NCBI RefSeq assembly: GCF_009017415.1
Contig: NC_092408.1
Coordinates: forward strand, 62,001 to 126,000
DNA length: 64,000 nt
Source: Aspergillus flavus
Lineage: Eukaryota > Ascomycota > Eurotiomycetes > Eurotiales > Aspergillaceae
Reading direction: 5' to 3'
The notes under the pieces are model-generated. The model had not been told where the DNA came from and made no database searches. It saw only the letters and a list, made by a program, of their open reading frames with translations. The position numbers and the translations under genes are program-made. Below, in pieces: positions 22,514 to 33,338 of the stretch (position 1 is its first letter; each line of letters begins with the position of its first letter).

Positions 22514-23939
22514 CCTGGCAGATGGACGTCGACGCCGACAAAGTTGACCCCAAATTCAGTCTGACGATATTTCGGGTCCCGCCTGGCAGAGTATCGTTTA
22601 TAATTGCATCAAAGCTACCGACATTGCAACAGAGCCAGGATTTATAATGCTGGCCTGTTGGAAGGCAACAGAGAGGTTGCCTAGCCATTCGGAGGGTACT
22701 TTGGCTCTTAAGGATATTAATGAGTGCCAGGGTTCGCAATCTGGCCCAAGTAGGAAAGTAGCTTTTCCCTAACGGGAATAGATTGGCAGATGGCCCCGGT
22801 AACCCTAGCTCCATAGTGAGTTTACATGCCCCCACTAGGACCCTCCTTTGAAATGTTGGATGGTAGTGGACATGCAATCCGAATAGCACAAAGCTTGGGT
22901 CTTCACCTTCCCGATTACAACGCGCCTGCTCGAAACCTGCAAGGGAAGTTGTACGCCGAATCTGGCACGAATGTATCCTGATGGACCGGTATGAAGAGAG
23001 CAGACCTCCGAGATGAATCCATCTTTGCTGACATTGGGTCGTCCCGTTATGTTACCAAATTGGCTGTCTGCAGTAGTCTCGTTGGCTAACATGATAGATG
23101 ATGATTCCTTGATGTTGAAGTCGAGGGTTCCCTTGTTCGACCGGATAAAAGGCCATGTATAATGGAGTTTGACGTGTCCCCAATTAAGATTACACGACAT
23201 GATGAACAGCCTCCTTCTTGAGCTGTACACAATTCACGACGGACGGCAAAATCCTGCCGACACGATCACGGTGTTCAAGCTGGATGAAGGCCTCATCAAC
23301 GGGACTCGTGATCTTTCGGATGAACTTCAATTGGACGCGCCGTTGAACCGTCAGTTCTCTGTACGCCGGCGTTTAGCTATTGTAAGCAGAGTTCGGTACG
23401 TAAACTTCTGACTAGATGACCGCAGAACAGACTGTAAGCGACTAACCAGTCTTAGTTTCTTTCACGCCAGAATGTTGCTGCTAAGGCCTATCCTGGCTCA
23501 ATTCTGCTTGTCATATCACACGGCACAGCCAGTCGAAAAGCCTACCCAGCAGAGAGCGTACAATGCTCCAGCCCTTGTCTCGAAACGGATCATCGGTTAA
23601 AGGATGTATTCTACACCCATTCGACCGGAGTGGTATTTTCGGGCCCGTGCCAGCTTGGTGGTATTCCGTGCTGTGTATGAAATCCTCAACCTATCCACTG
23701 TTGACCCTCTGGCACAAACACCTACTCTACCCAAATGTTTATACGGCTGTCACCATCCTCCTTGCGAAGCGCATCCGTCCCGAAATAGGAACAAGTATAA
23801 AACATCACTCCAACGCTGTGTCGTGGAGCCGTGCAATTGAAATATTCAAATCCTACGCACGTATAGGGAACTCAGCTAGAAGATGCGTCGCTGCTCTTGT
23901 GCAAAAGCCTGACTCGATCATTGGAGAGCAACCGATAAG
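22514..23939. other. Decayed region without an intact gene
   Basis: Frames of 127-182 aa on both strands have no recognisable family. Given the relics on its right side (PLP enzyme and sugar transporter), this is probably decayed coding sequence. Confidence 0.3.
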
Positions 23940-24275
23940 GTGGAGCTTGCGTCGATCCAGCGTGACGCTCTTGAGGATAGTTGGCTCCAGAAACAGATGC
24001 CTGGCGGCTATGGACCCGTCTTCTCAATGTGGGCAAGGAAGACCGACGTTGCTCAGAGACTTTCAAGCAGACTATACATTTTCCAGCACGCGACGAGCCT
24101 TGGCAACGTAGAGAGCTTGATGAAATGGCATGCTATGAGTAACGAAGGACGGGATCCCAAAGTTCTGCTGGTAAGCTGTGGAGTAGAAGATGTTGACGAC
24201 GATATGAAAGCGGACGTCTTGCAGGGCCTGGAATCCATTAATTTGAGATTTTCAGTAATCTTCCCAGGTGAGTAG
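23940..24275 (+). pseudogene. C-terminal relic of a cystathionine gamma-synthase-like PLP enzyme
   Basis: The frame contains 'QRDALEDSWLQKQMPGGYGP', VFSMWARK, 'LYIFQHATSLGNVESLMKW' and 'DPKVLLVSCGVEDVDDDM', matching the C-terminal domain of fungal Cys/Met-metabolism PLP-dependent enzymes (usually 'GGYGPVFS ... HATSLGGVESL.EWR ... RVSCGVED.DDLI.DL'). The N-terminal two thirds with the PLP lysine are not recognisable upstream, so this is a truncated non-functional copy. Confidence 0.6.
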
Positions 24276-24532
24276 GTATTATCAAATCTGCGATACTCGG
24301 TATCATCTAGTAATCTAGGCCTAAAACTTAAGGGCTCAATTGACGGATATTTAGATCTGATTCTTTCTAAGTTCCACATACAAAAAGGATTTTCCAGAAT
24401 TCATCGTTACTAATGGCAATACTTTTGGCTGTCTTCTCATCTTTCAGCTTGTCGTTTTGAAGGCTAGGACTCCAGTGTATTTAGAACTCCTCGGTCGCTG
24501 TTAAGTCGAGACCTTCGACTCAGCATCTTCAA

Positions 24533-25180
24533 CTATTCGACCGTAGCCTTTTCAGTTTGGAGAACAACCGTGGAGCTCTCTGTACGCTGAGCAATGGGCT
24601 GCTGCGTTTGAGACAACTGCAGCATAATTCGGCGGTGTCCTTTGCTGAACACTCCTCGAGTCACTCCAGGATAATCGCAAATGCAGTCTACCACTTCTAG
24701 ATATAGATGTGAAGTCTCTGGGGGAAAGAAATGAATGGCTGGAATAAAAGGAGCGTTCAGAACGGAGAAAATAATTTAAGTCTTTCAGGTTGAGAGTTAG
24801 CGCAGCGAATAGAGCTGGTCGAGAGAAGATGAGCTTACTTCCATCGAATATTAGTAGTGCAGATCGGGGTGATCATAACTACCAAAAATGTGAACAGCCA
24901 ATTGTTCATGACCGATAGCGATACTCCACGGCTGCGAGTACGCAAGCTGGTGATTTCTGCCGGATAGAAGAATGGGATAGACAAGAATCACTGGGCGTAG
25001 CAGGTATTGAACAGGAAGAAGCAGGCGACAGCGCGAGTGCCCACCGCATAGCTATCAAACTGACCTTCATGCATTGGAGCTACAGGCATTGTGAGGTTCG
25101 CGGCTAAGGACGGGGCGGCTACCTTGCTGATGAGCAGCCATGGCCATGTAACCAATTGTGCCCTCCAAGTGCCCTTCCAC
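24533..25180 (-). pseudogene. C-terminal relic of an MFS sugar transporter
   Basis: On the minus strand about 24842-25080 reads 'RAVACFFLFNTCYAQ', a stop, then FLSIPFFYPAEITSLRTR and 'NNWLFTFLVVMITPICTTNI', the classic hexose/disaccharide-transporter C-half. A GTAAGC donor follows. The next exon reads 'IIFSVLNAPFIPAIHFFPPE', T, SHLYLEVVD and ends at the stop at 24533. The in-frame TGA interrupts a membrane helix. The N-terminal six helices are missing. A truncated, nonsense-bearing pseudogene. Confidence 0.65.
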
Positions 25181-25697
25181 GCCTTCGATAGCCGGGCGCT
25201 ATGGGAAACGAGCTTGATGAAGGAAGAAGAGGTACTCCGTAGATTGTAACTTTCGCAAAATCAAGAGAACTGGTTCATCAGCCTGCATTCCCTCCGCTAT
25301 TTAATTGCTTGGGTGCCTCGGAGATCTAGGGTTTTCCGTTCCAGGACAAGTGGCAGAATAGCATAAATTTAGAATAGAGAATATATTATACAATAGACTT
25401 TGTACGTTTTATAACTACTTACTAGTCTTTTCTACTATAGAAGTAAAAAAATACACGTTCTAGTCTTTTAGATAAAGAATATCCAGATCTTTTGAGAGAA
25501 GTATAAATGGCGACATATTATTGCTAAAAGCAGCGAGACGCCCAAAACTGAGCCTAGGGCAAGCACAGCCATGCCAATACTGTTCTGTTTTTTGTTTTTA
25601 AGATTATGCATGTATTGGGGTACCAGTCGGGATTATATTCGATGATATACTTGTGCTGAGACTAATATTGTGGAGGCAATACGTACTGAAGACACTA
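25181..25697. other. AT-rich intergenic region
   Basis: AT-rich from about 25360 to 25460 (for example 'atagagaatatattataca'); no gene recognised. Confidence 0.35.
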
Positions 25698-27197
25698 TCA
25701 TAACTTGCATAAGTCTGTGACTTTCATCCACTGGAACAACGTATCTTCAAGCAAATACTCCATCACCATCGGGTCCAGTGTAATGCGAATTTCCCAGGGT
25801 GACATTTCGCTATGGCCAGGATGCCTATCTGACAGAATCCAAGCCTGATTCTTCATTCGAGGATCCGCCAGATCCATATGTGCAGCCCTACCAAGGACCG
25901 GGCCAAATTTCAACTCATAGAAATTCATATGCCGCAAGCTACTCAGGGCGAAATCGGCGTTGCCTGCGGTTAACACGGCATGATCTCCTGTCCCAAGAGA
26001 AGAAATCATATCTTGAACATGCTTTCTACCGATGGACATGAACTTGGACCGGACCGCTAGGGCTAGGCGAACAATCAAAGATAGATTGAATTCATCAGGA
26101 GCGGAGATGGTGGCAGAGGAAGACTGGATTGCATCCTCAATCGAGAACGGCGACTCTACAGTGGCAGAAACGACAGAGTTCCCAATGTACGTGGACCGGA
26201 GATCTTGAGGGATGATCATGCGAGCATCGGTCGGAAATGAAAAGTACGATTTTGCTCGCTGCGGAGACCGAGGGTCTGATCGGACTCGCGATCGAAGGAC
26301 ACAGAGCCACAGCAAGGCTGAGATAATGTCATTGCTTGATAATGCAGGGGTCGGTCTTCCAAGTTCGGAGGATGGAAGCTCTCCGCGAGCCTCGTTTCGT
26401 ACGAATGCCTTGCACATTCTCTTCAGCTGGATGACTTTCTCCCCGCTCAAGACGAGTAACCGAGTGATGGGCGCCTGAAGGCCCTGTTCAGGTGCAGCTG
26501 GGATAGGGCAATTCGTTCCTCTCCGTACCACAAATGCATCAGGGGTCGGTGAGGCTAGAGCAGCGAGACGCGTGCGGCATATGGCTTCACTGATCGGGTC
26601 AGTGGGAAGCTCATCCTGCTGCACGTTTGTTGGGTTTCGACAACATGTAGCTAATGCTTCCATGACTGTATTCATTCCCTTCCCGTCTATGACGTTATGA
26701 TGAAAGCTTGCGCATAGGATGATACCATTTTCGAAAACGTTCGCCTGAAATCGTAACACAGGGCATGTTTCAGCAAGGACAATGTCGAATGGCAACGGCA
26801 CAAACTCTTCACGGAGGATGTGATCATATGAGATCACACCGCAGTGGCATGGGCCATTGATCCTTCCGTATGACATGGAGGTATATTTACCGGCATGATA
26901 CTTGACCTTTAGCATGGGATATGTGTCCCATGTGGCTGCAGTTGGTGGGTGAATCTCTCCCGTCACCTTTGTGCTGTCGGGGTGGGTGGTCCAGATCAGA
27001 TTGCCACCTAGAAAGGGTAGCTTGGATACTAATTGCGATACACCTGCTTCGAGAACTGGTATGCCTCGTGTCGGATCTTGCAACGAGAACGTAATGGTCG
27101 ATGTCAGATAGAAGCAAGCCATAGCATGATCCAAGGGTGAGAGAACATAGGGCTTGAAAGAGGGTAGAGACCCTGACTGATGGACTTGACTTGCCAT
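25698..27197 (-). CDS. BAHD / trichothecene-acetyltransferase-like acyltransferase
   Basis: Acyl-CoA-dependent O- or N-acyltransferase of the fungal transferase family (Tri101-like BAHD), usually acting on a secondary metabolite or hydroxycinnamoyl-type acceptor. 499 aa, single exon. It starts 'YVLSPLDHAMACFYLTSTIT', the family opening. The catalytic HHxxxDG motif is HHNVIDG at residues 166-172 (His167 base, Asp171 structural). 'PALSSNDIISALLWLCVLRS' and 'TDARMIIPQDLRSTYIGNSV' are second-domain signatures. The C-terminal DFGWG motif is degenerate (YELKFGP), as in many fungal members. No signal peptide. It may work with the LovD-like enzyme at 21-22.5 kb, but no backbone synthase is present. 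Confidence 0.88.
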   Translation of the reverse strand: MASQVHQSGSLPSFKPYVLSPLDHAMACFYLTSTITFSLQDPTRGIPVLEAGVSQLVSKLPFLGGNLIWTTHPDSTKVTGEIHPPTAATWDTYPMLKVKYHAGKYTSMSYGRINGPCHCGVISYDHILREEFVPLPFDIVLAETCPVLRFQANVFENGIILCASFHHNVIDGKGMNTVMEALATCCRNPTNVQQDELPTDPISEAICRTRLAALASPTPDAFVVRRGTNCPIPAAPEQGLQAPITRLLVLSGEKVIQLKRMCKAFVRNEARGELPSSELGRPTPALSSNDIISALLWLCVLRSRVRSDPRSPQRAKSYFSFPTDARMIIPQDLRSTYIGNSVVSATVESPFSIEDAIQSSSATISAPDEFNLSLIVRLALAVRSKFMSIGRKHVQDMISSLGTGDHAVLTAGNADFALSSLRHMNFYELKFGPVLGRAAHMDLADPRMKNQAWILSDRHPGHSEMSPWEIRITLDPMVMEYLLEDTLFQWMKVTDLCKL

Positions 27198-28849
27198 AGT
27201 ATCGAGCCTTTGGGGTAGTAGACCTAGAATTCTAGAAAGGTCGGGGGAGCCCTGTAGGGTGCTAAGTTATTTCGATTAGAAGAGAGAGATCATGAGTAAA
27301 CAGTACGGTAGCAAATGGTCTCAACACGCTTATATATGATCACCTCAACGTGAGACCTGCTGGGTGGACTGGTTAAGGATTGCGGTTAGGCAGTACATGC
27401 CCTAGCTCTCTTAGGCTGCATAGTGTTCCCAGAAATGGCCTAGGCTGGTCATAGTGCTGTTGAGGAATCTCCACATGAGGAGTTATCCGACCTTCGCTAG
27501 CTGGGTGGGTCTATGCTTCAGCTGATGCAGCTATCACACGGTGTAGAGACCGTCAGAGCTACTAGGTTAGATATACGCTAACTTTCTGCACGGCGACCAT
27601 AAAGCACTCCAAAATCACTTCTAATGGAAAAGCGTGTTTGTCACATCACATCTTGAGCGCATTTAAGTCACATCTAAGAAGCTACAGCTTCCTAGCACAA
27701 CTCAATCTGTAACCTAATCCACTTGCACGTTTAGCAACGTTAGTATCTGGTCTAGCCTGTTAAGTGTTAGCACCATGCAAGGGGAGAACCTCTTCGGTGG
27801 CACAGGAATGAAACGGTAAGACTCGAGCTGTCGCGATCTCCACCGTGCATCGGGTTTGAAACAAATGTGACTTCTCCAACTGCGCGCATGCGTGAGTTGT
27901 TACTGGGAGACTTGATGTGTTTATCAACGGGGACCATGTTGGCCCTAACTAAACGTGATGCAACCACGCAGGGAGAGCGCCGAAGGAAAGTAACACTGAA
28001 TTAAAGCCCTACTATAGGGTTAAGCTATCTCCTGCAACTCAAGTGGGGGCATGTAAATACTGGGCTTCATGATTTGTCACTACGATCTCGATCGATGTGA
28101 TCGATGTGATAGGTGTGATAGGTGTGATTTTCAGCTGCGGCTGAGACGCTGCGTTAGGTCGAATATGCTGGGATTTCTACTGGCTACTCTATACAAGGGA
28201 GCGGCCCTTCTCGATCCTATTCAACCCAGGTAATTGCTAGTCGGCTGAGGACCGAAACTGCTGGCATGCTGCAACGTAACCATACTTTTCTTTTCTTTTC
28301 TTTCCTCTTGTGACCGAGCACAGCCTCCTGATCAAATCTGTGCGTCTCGGCCATAGCTCCCCCTTTTTTTTCCCGTTCTTCTTTCGCCCAGATCACACTC
28401 GGATAGTCATTACATTGCAAGATTGTATCGACAAAGCCTGAAAATAGTCGGGTGCGCAAGATCCTGCTGGTCTCTGTGGGAATGCTGTATATCATTCCCT
28501 ATTTCGAGATTAATCAGCTGGATGCAAACTATCAGTGGTTCTAATAGTTCTATGCGCGATCTTTCAGCGAACTGCTCCACAGGGATCAACACGATCTTTC
28601 TGCAGCCTAAGATTAGATTCCCTAAAACCCCGACACAGGTAAATGTCAGACTCTAATTCTCTATACAAGATCCGTTAAAAGAGTAGACCGGGACCTTTTA
28701 ACCAAAGATATACTTTGTTCTCATATACATCATTATGTGGTTTACCATCTGTCAGTTGTTAATCCTACTCGTACAACATCTTAATATTAAAGATATATAT
28801 ATTTCTTGTTGGTAGGGGATTCTGTCTGGTAGCTTTAAATGGCCCGGAT
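27198..28849. other. Long intergenic region, no gene recognised
   Basis: About 1.65 kb. Contains four head-to-tail copies of a 9-base unit (CGATGTGAT twice, AGGTGTGAT twice) at 28093-28128 and pyrimidine tracts near 28290 and 28360. Short frames up to 92 aa lack family features. Confidence 0.4.
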
Positions 28850-29071
28850 AGAGTGGTATTCGGGCCGGGTTCGGGTCCTAGATCTAGGACCCGCCCCGAC
28901 CCCGAACCCGGGCCAATCTAGATCAACCCGACTCGTTGGGGCCCCGCCAAGCCACAGACTAGGCCTAATTAGGTAAGGCGTCGCTTCTTAATCAGACGCC
29001 TTACCTAATTAGGCCTAGTATAGTGATTTTAAAAGCTCTATATCTCTATCATTTCTATATATATTGAATTG

Positions 29072-29110
<39 letters not shown>

Positions 29111-29292
29111 GATCTATACAGAAATATAAAAAAAAATCTAGAAAATCTAGATTTTTAGATCACATGACCATTTTCGGGTCGGGGCGGGTTTTCTAGATTT
29201 AGGGTCGGGTTTTGGCTCTAGAACCCGACCCGAACCGGGAGCCGGGTTGGGGCGGGTTCGGGTCGGGTTTCTCTGGTTACCCGTACCACTAT
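28850..29292. mobile_element. MITE-like inverted-repeat element
   Basis: About 440 bases with AGTGGTA at 28852-28858 and its inverse TACCACT at 29284-29290, each flanked by TA-like dinucleotides. Inside each end are GC-rich tracts of repeated CGGGT/ACCCG (for example GGGTTCGGGTCGGGTT) in opposite orientation. The centre holds a perfect 25-bp hairpin (28958-28982 with 28995-29019, 12-nt loop) and a (TA)n run at about 29078-29105. No coding capacity. Probably a non-autonomous DNA transposon; target duplication may be TA. Confidence 0.6.
28958..29019. repeat. Perfect 25-bp hairpin inside the MITE-like element
   Basis: Left arm contains TAGGCCTAATTAGGTAAGG and the right arm its exact reverse complement; the loop is GCTTCTTAATCA. 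Perfect pairing over 25 bp is rare in otherwise decayed surroundings and suggests recent insertion or structural selection. Confidence 0.85.
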
Positions 29293-29902
29293 AATGAAGA
29301 TATATTTTAATTAATTTTAATAATTTAAAATATATTATTCTAGCTTTTTTATAAAGATTTTAAAGATCTTTTATTTTTAGTTTTTAAAAAAATCTTTTTC
29401 TAATTTTTAAAAAATTATTTTTACTATTATTATAATTTCTATTAGAAAATTCGTGTGAGAAGACGCGGATTCGCGTAATCCCGTTTCTTTTTAGGCTACA
29501 AGCAATAGACCAGCCATACAAAAAGCAATATTCCATGAAAGAGACATCTTAAATGCAAATACAAAATCCCTTCCGCAAATTTTTCCCTCCTTTTCTCTCC
29601 GATATCCTTCCGCGGCCGGGACGACTTAACAGACCAAGAAAGTCACCATATCATGCCAGAAATAGCCAAAGGATTTGTGAAAGAGTAGCAACTTCTCAAA
29701 TCGTGCAAGATTGGGCAATTCTCACGCGAGCACGCAGCTTCCGCGTACCGGACATTTTTAGCCAACATTGAAACTCAGCACAACAGGCATAATGCGAAGG
29801 AACTAAATAAGGGAAGAGTTAAATCAAAAGATCACTGTTTTTAGTATTTGTGATTTAAACTGTGTTTAGTGCTGCACCGTCGTTCGGACATAGTTAGAAT
29901 CC
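29293..29902. other. AT-rich spacer
   Basis: Very AT-rich from 29293 to about 29450 (runs such as ttaattttaataatttaaaa), as in mutated repeat DNA, then ordinary sequence. No gene recognised. Confidence 0.4.
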
Positions 29903-32239
29903 TTACCGGTCAAAGTGCCGCATTGCCAGATTATTATCAAATGGAATGAGATTGTCAATATCTGTGGGTCCACTTGCACATGCCAGGCCACTGCTGGCGT
30001 CAATGTTTGAGAGGTCACCGTCAGCACGGACGGCAGCCAGCAAGCTATACCTATCAAACGAGGCGTCTGCCCTGGGCGTCCATGGGAATGGCCCAGCAAT
30101 AGCAGTTTGTTGTCGGTTTCCACTGATCGGCCCGCTAATTGGCACAACAGTGCCCGGTGTTTGGAAGTGGGCTGGCCACACCGTTGGCTCTGGGATAGGA
30201 GACTCATATACGGTGACCTGCACGTTCTGCGCATTTTCTGTTCCCCGGTTCTTCACCGCGACGTAACAGTAATTCGTAACTCCGACAACGGGAGCCTGGT
30301 TGACCACACCACCATCTGGAGCTTGTCGATTCCAGATACCAGGAGGGTAGCCAGACATAGGAGCATAGTCGTACTCACCGTCTCTACCGTCATCGATGTA
30401 TGCGTCCACGGCTGGAGGTGGCCCTCTTGTCATGACCCCGGGGCTCGGAGTGTTTAGAGGATGGTAAAGGCCCTGTTTCTCGAATGACCAGCGGATAATC
30501 TTCCTGACAGCACCACCGGGATAGCCAAGCACTGTATCCCTGTCCGCAGATATCATTGCAGAGACATATTGGTAGGGCATGCTGGCAGTTGTTGCGATGG
30601 TAGCGATGCCTCCGATGATCAGATACAGCGTGTACCTGGACGCCCAGTTCTGCTTGTGGAAATCACCGATCGCATCACCACCAATGGCCCGATAGAGACG
30701 GAAAAGCGTGGTTGATAGAATCTGCTCGCGAAGGTACATCGGGCCCCACCCATCTCCTTTGTATTGGGGTCCGTCCCATGCCCAGCCATCTTTGACTTCG
30801 CGGTCATGGCGGCGACGAACAAGAACATTCCAAGGAAATGTATCAAATCGATCTTGTGCATCACTTCCAGGATCACAGTATATGGCAGCCAGTGAGTCGC
30901 CAGGGCTGTGAGCAAAACCAAATCCTGGCCAGTGAATAGCATCCCACAGAAGTGCATGGCCAAACTCGTGTGCAGCGACGCGGAAATCTGCAGCAATACC
31001 AATGTGCGAATTCGGATTCGGATCAGCCCGGCCAAAAATAAAGCCTCCGGAGCCGGTACCAGTTGCATTTCCCGGGGCTTGAGCATTTACCTTATTGTTG
31101 AAGCCACGGTGATCAACAGAAACGGGAAACTTGGTGTTATCGAAGAAGGTTTTAGTGGGGAAACCCAGCTCAGCCAGAAGTCTGAACAGCTTTGTAATAT
31201 GATAGTATGCATTGGCAGCTGCAAAATTGTCTGTTTCAACGCTGTCGTTGAATTCTCCAGTGGATGTCGTTGGCGGCAGACTCGTAGGCAACTCAGTATC
31301 TTTGATTTCAGCATATCTGCCCGTGAGAGCTTGAGGGGTGGTCACAACAGTTTCAGGAAGGAAAACTTTGTCACGTAGCAGGTTCAGGTCAGCAATGCTG
31401 CCACTTGTTGTGGGAGCTTTGTGGCCGAGCTTCGTAGCGGGGTCTCGGGCAAACACCCAGCCAGTTACACCAGCCGTGAGCGCCTGCAAGTAGACAATAG
31501 AGCCCGTCTTGACTTCGATCAATGCTCTCCAGTTGAGGTCACCGTACCCTGAGATTGGGAGAGAGAAAAGAACCTCTCTCACCACATAGTAATGTCCTTC
31601 TCTGATGGTCTCAGGGACTTCAGGTAAAACTAGGGTAGGCGCAGAATCCCCAGCTATCTCCTGTCTATCATCTTTGCGGTAGCGATAGACAAGAAGGCGT
31701 TGTTGCTTCTGCTCTTGCTCTTGTTTGAAGTAGATTCCGCCTCTGCTTACTGGAAGCCTTAATAACTGGCCAAGATCCTCTGCCGTAACATCATTTTGCA
31801 TGTATTTAGCATCATCCGGGGGGGTTTCTGGTTTGGAGGCTTCTGTGTCGATGCTGCTGGACGAGTTGACTATCTGATTTTCCTCGTTCACAGTCACGCT
31901 AAGCTTGGCGTCCCACACAGGCAGCCCGCCCAATGTTTGCTGGTAGACCACTGCTGTGCTCCTAAAGCGAGGCCTTTCTTGTGCCAATATGAGGCCAAAC
32001 GGAGCGTCCGTTGGACTGGCTGGCTCAGATAACCTGGTGGGAATTTCACCAAGGACGCCCTGAGGGATTTCGTAGTCATCGGCGACCTTAAGAAGATATT
32101 GATGGGCAGCGCTTATGGGGTCGGATGGTCCCTGTAGGCCGGCCTCAGGGGACCATGGCTGTTGCGCATGGTCTAGACTTTGGACTGCACCATCGTATTT
32201 ACGCACAACTTCAACGTTTGGGTCTCTGTCAAAGGACAT
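29903..32239 (-). CDS. Gluzincin metallopeptidase with FTP-like propeptide and C-terminal beta domain
   Basis: Large intronless frame of 778 aa. The N-terminal third (about 60-270) resembles a fungalysin/thermolysin propeptide region ('YQQTLGGLPVWDAKLSVTV'). The zinc motif HEFGH is at residues 424-428 in RVAAHEFGHALLWDAIHWPG, with an Asp/Glu-bearing region downstream as third-ligand candidate. The C-terminal 130 residues ('GVTNYCYVAVKNRGTENAQN', ending 'IPFDNNLAMRHFDR') look like an Ig/CARDB-type beta domain common in bacterial proteins. No signal peptide is visible, so it may be cytosolic or exported unconventionally. Absence of introns over 2.3 kb and the domain makeup raise bacterial acquisition. 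Distinct from secreted M36 fungalysin; substrate unknown. Confidence 0.75.
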   Translation of the reverse strand: MSFDRDPNVEVVRKYDGAVQSLDHAQQPWSPEAGLQGPSDPISAAHQYLLKVADDYEIPQGVLGEIPTRLSEPASPTDAPFGLILAQERPRFRSTAVVYQQTLGGLPVWDAKLSVTVNEENQIVNSSSSIDTEASKPETPPDDAKYMQNDVTAEDLGQLLRLPVSRGGIYFKQEQEQKQQRLLVYRYRKDDRQEIAGDSAPTLVLPEVPETIREGHYYVVREVLFSLPISGYGDLNWRALIEVKTGSIVYLQALTAGVTGWVFARDPATKLGHKAPTTSGSIADLNLLRDKVFLPETVVTTPQALTGRYAEIKDTELPTSLPPTTSTGEFNDSVETDNFAAANAYYHITKLFRLLAELGFPTKTFFDNTKFPVSVDHRGFNNKVNAQAPGNATGTGSGGFIFGRADPNPNSHIGIAADFRVAAHEFGHALLWDAIHWPGFGFAHSPGDSLAAIYCDPGSDAQDRFDTFPWNVLVRRRHDREVKDGWAWDGPQYKGDGWGPMYLREQILSTTLFRLYRAIGGDAIGDFHKQNWASRYTLYLIIGGIATIATTASMPYQYVSAMISADRDTVLGYPGGAVRKIIRWSFEKQGLYHPLNTPSPGVMTRGPPPAVDAYIDDGRDGEYDYAPMSGYPPGIWNRQAPDGGVVNQAPVVGVTNYCYVAVKNRGTENAQNVQVTVYESPIPEPTVWPAHFQTPGTVVPISGPISGNRQQTAIAGPFPWTPRADASFDRYSLLAAVRADGDLSNIDASSGLACASGPTDIDNLIPFDNNLAMRHFDR

Positions 32240-33338
32240 GATGATAAACTGAGTCTTGAATTGAAATGACTTTAGCTTATTAGAATGAGAGGCTTGAAAA
32301 TGCTCGCAGACGGTGAGTTAAAGCGATCATTTCTACTTTATACATGGAAGTAGATGGTGGCAAAAACTGCGAGAGTAATTAATAGCGATTCCACTGACCC
32401 ATGATCATGATCTCTGATATGGTCCAGACTGTTCTATTCAATCCTTTGACCATAATCACCTGAGCGGCCCGCTGATTGATTGATCGTAATTAAGCGAGCG
32501 TCGAGGGGGGATAATGGCAAAATACTAATGTTGGACTGTACGAAAACGGCGCTTAGATGTCCCCAGGTGACCGACTCTCTCACGACTAACCAGGGATTGT
32601 CAGGTCCGATCAGAAGACACTATCTGTACATCAGCAATATATGCTGTAAAAGTCTAAGCCCAATGTCAGGAGACTCGCTATGGGGTCTAATACATGGACC
32701 TACTCGCGCAACTGACAATAAGCTCCTGCCATTTGTTCCTAGTGTCATTACAGATGAGAGGTTGGGCTGCAAACAGAAGGCTTCCCAGAATCACAACTGA
32801 TTCGCGGGTCCCTCATCGACAAAGCTCCCTGCGGACGGAGATGACTCTGTAAATTGTAATCCTTCTTTCTAGATCACCTATTGGCAGGATGAGCAGCGGT
32901 AGTGGCGAGGAGAAGCTGTGCTCTATACTCAAGCATCTAGTGGCAAAAGTCTGGTCTTTATAGCACGAGACAAAAAGTGAAGTCAACGCCATGAACTGTC
33001 ATACGCAAGATTGCTTATTGAAACTTAAGCGATTTTCCTTTTTAGGGGATTGGAGTATCCCCAGCCCCTCCGAGACCCCATTTTGCAGCTTTAGGAGGAA
33101 GTAATTTTGTCCCTCTGCTCTCGTGCATATGTGGCCACATTCGAGTGACCTGGAATAGAGGTATGATATTGCAAAACACAAAACCCAGACCTGGTTGTAT
33201 TCGATTTCGATAAATAGGGCCAAGTATGCCAATTCACTGGAACGTTCTTGCCTAGCATGGCCTTGTCCATATGCTCCATCCATTCTGATGGTGCCATTCT
33301 TAATATGACGTTTTCCCACCACAACTACTCATCGCCCC
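32240..33338. other. Upstream region of the peptidase gene, no gene recognised
   Basis: About 1.1 kb. Frames of 77-107 aa on both strands have no family features. The left part presumably contains the promoter of the minus-strand peptidase gene. Confidence 0.35.
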
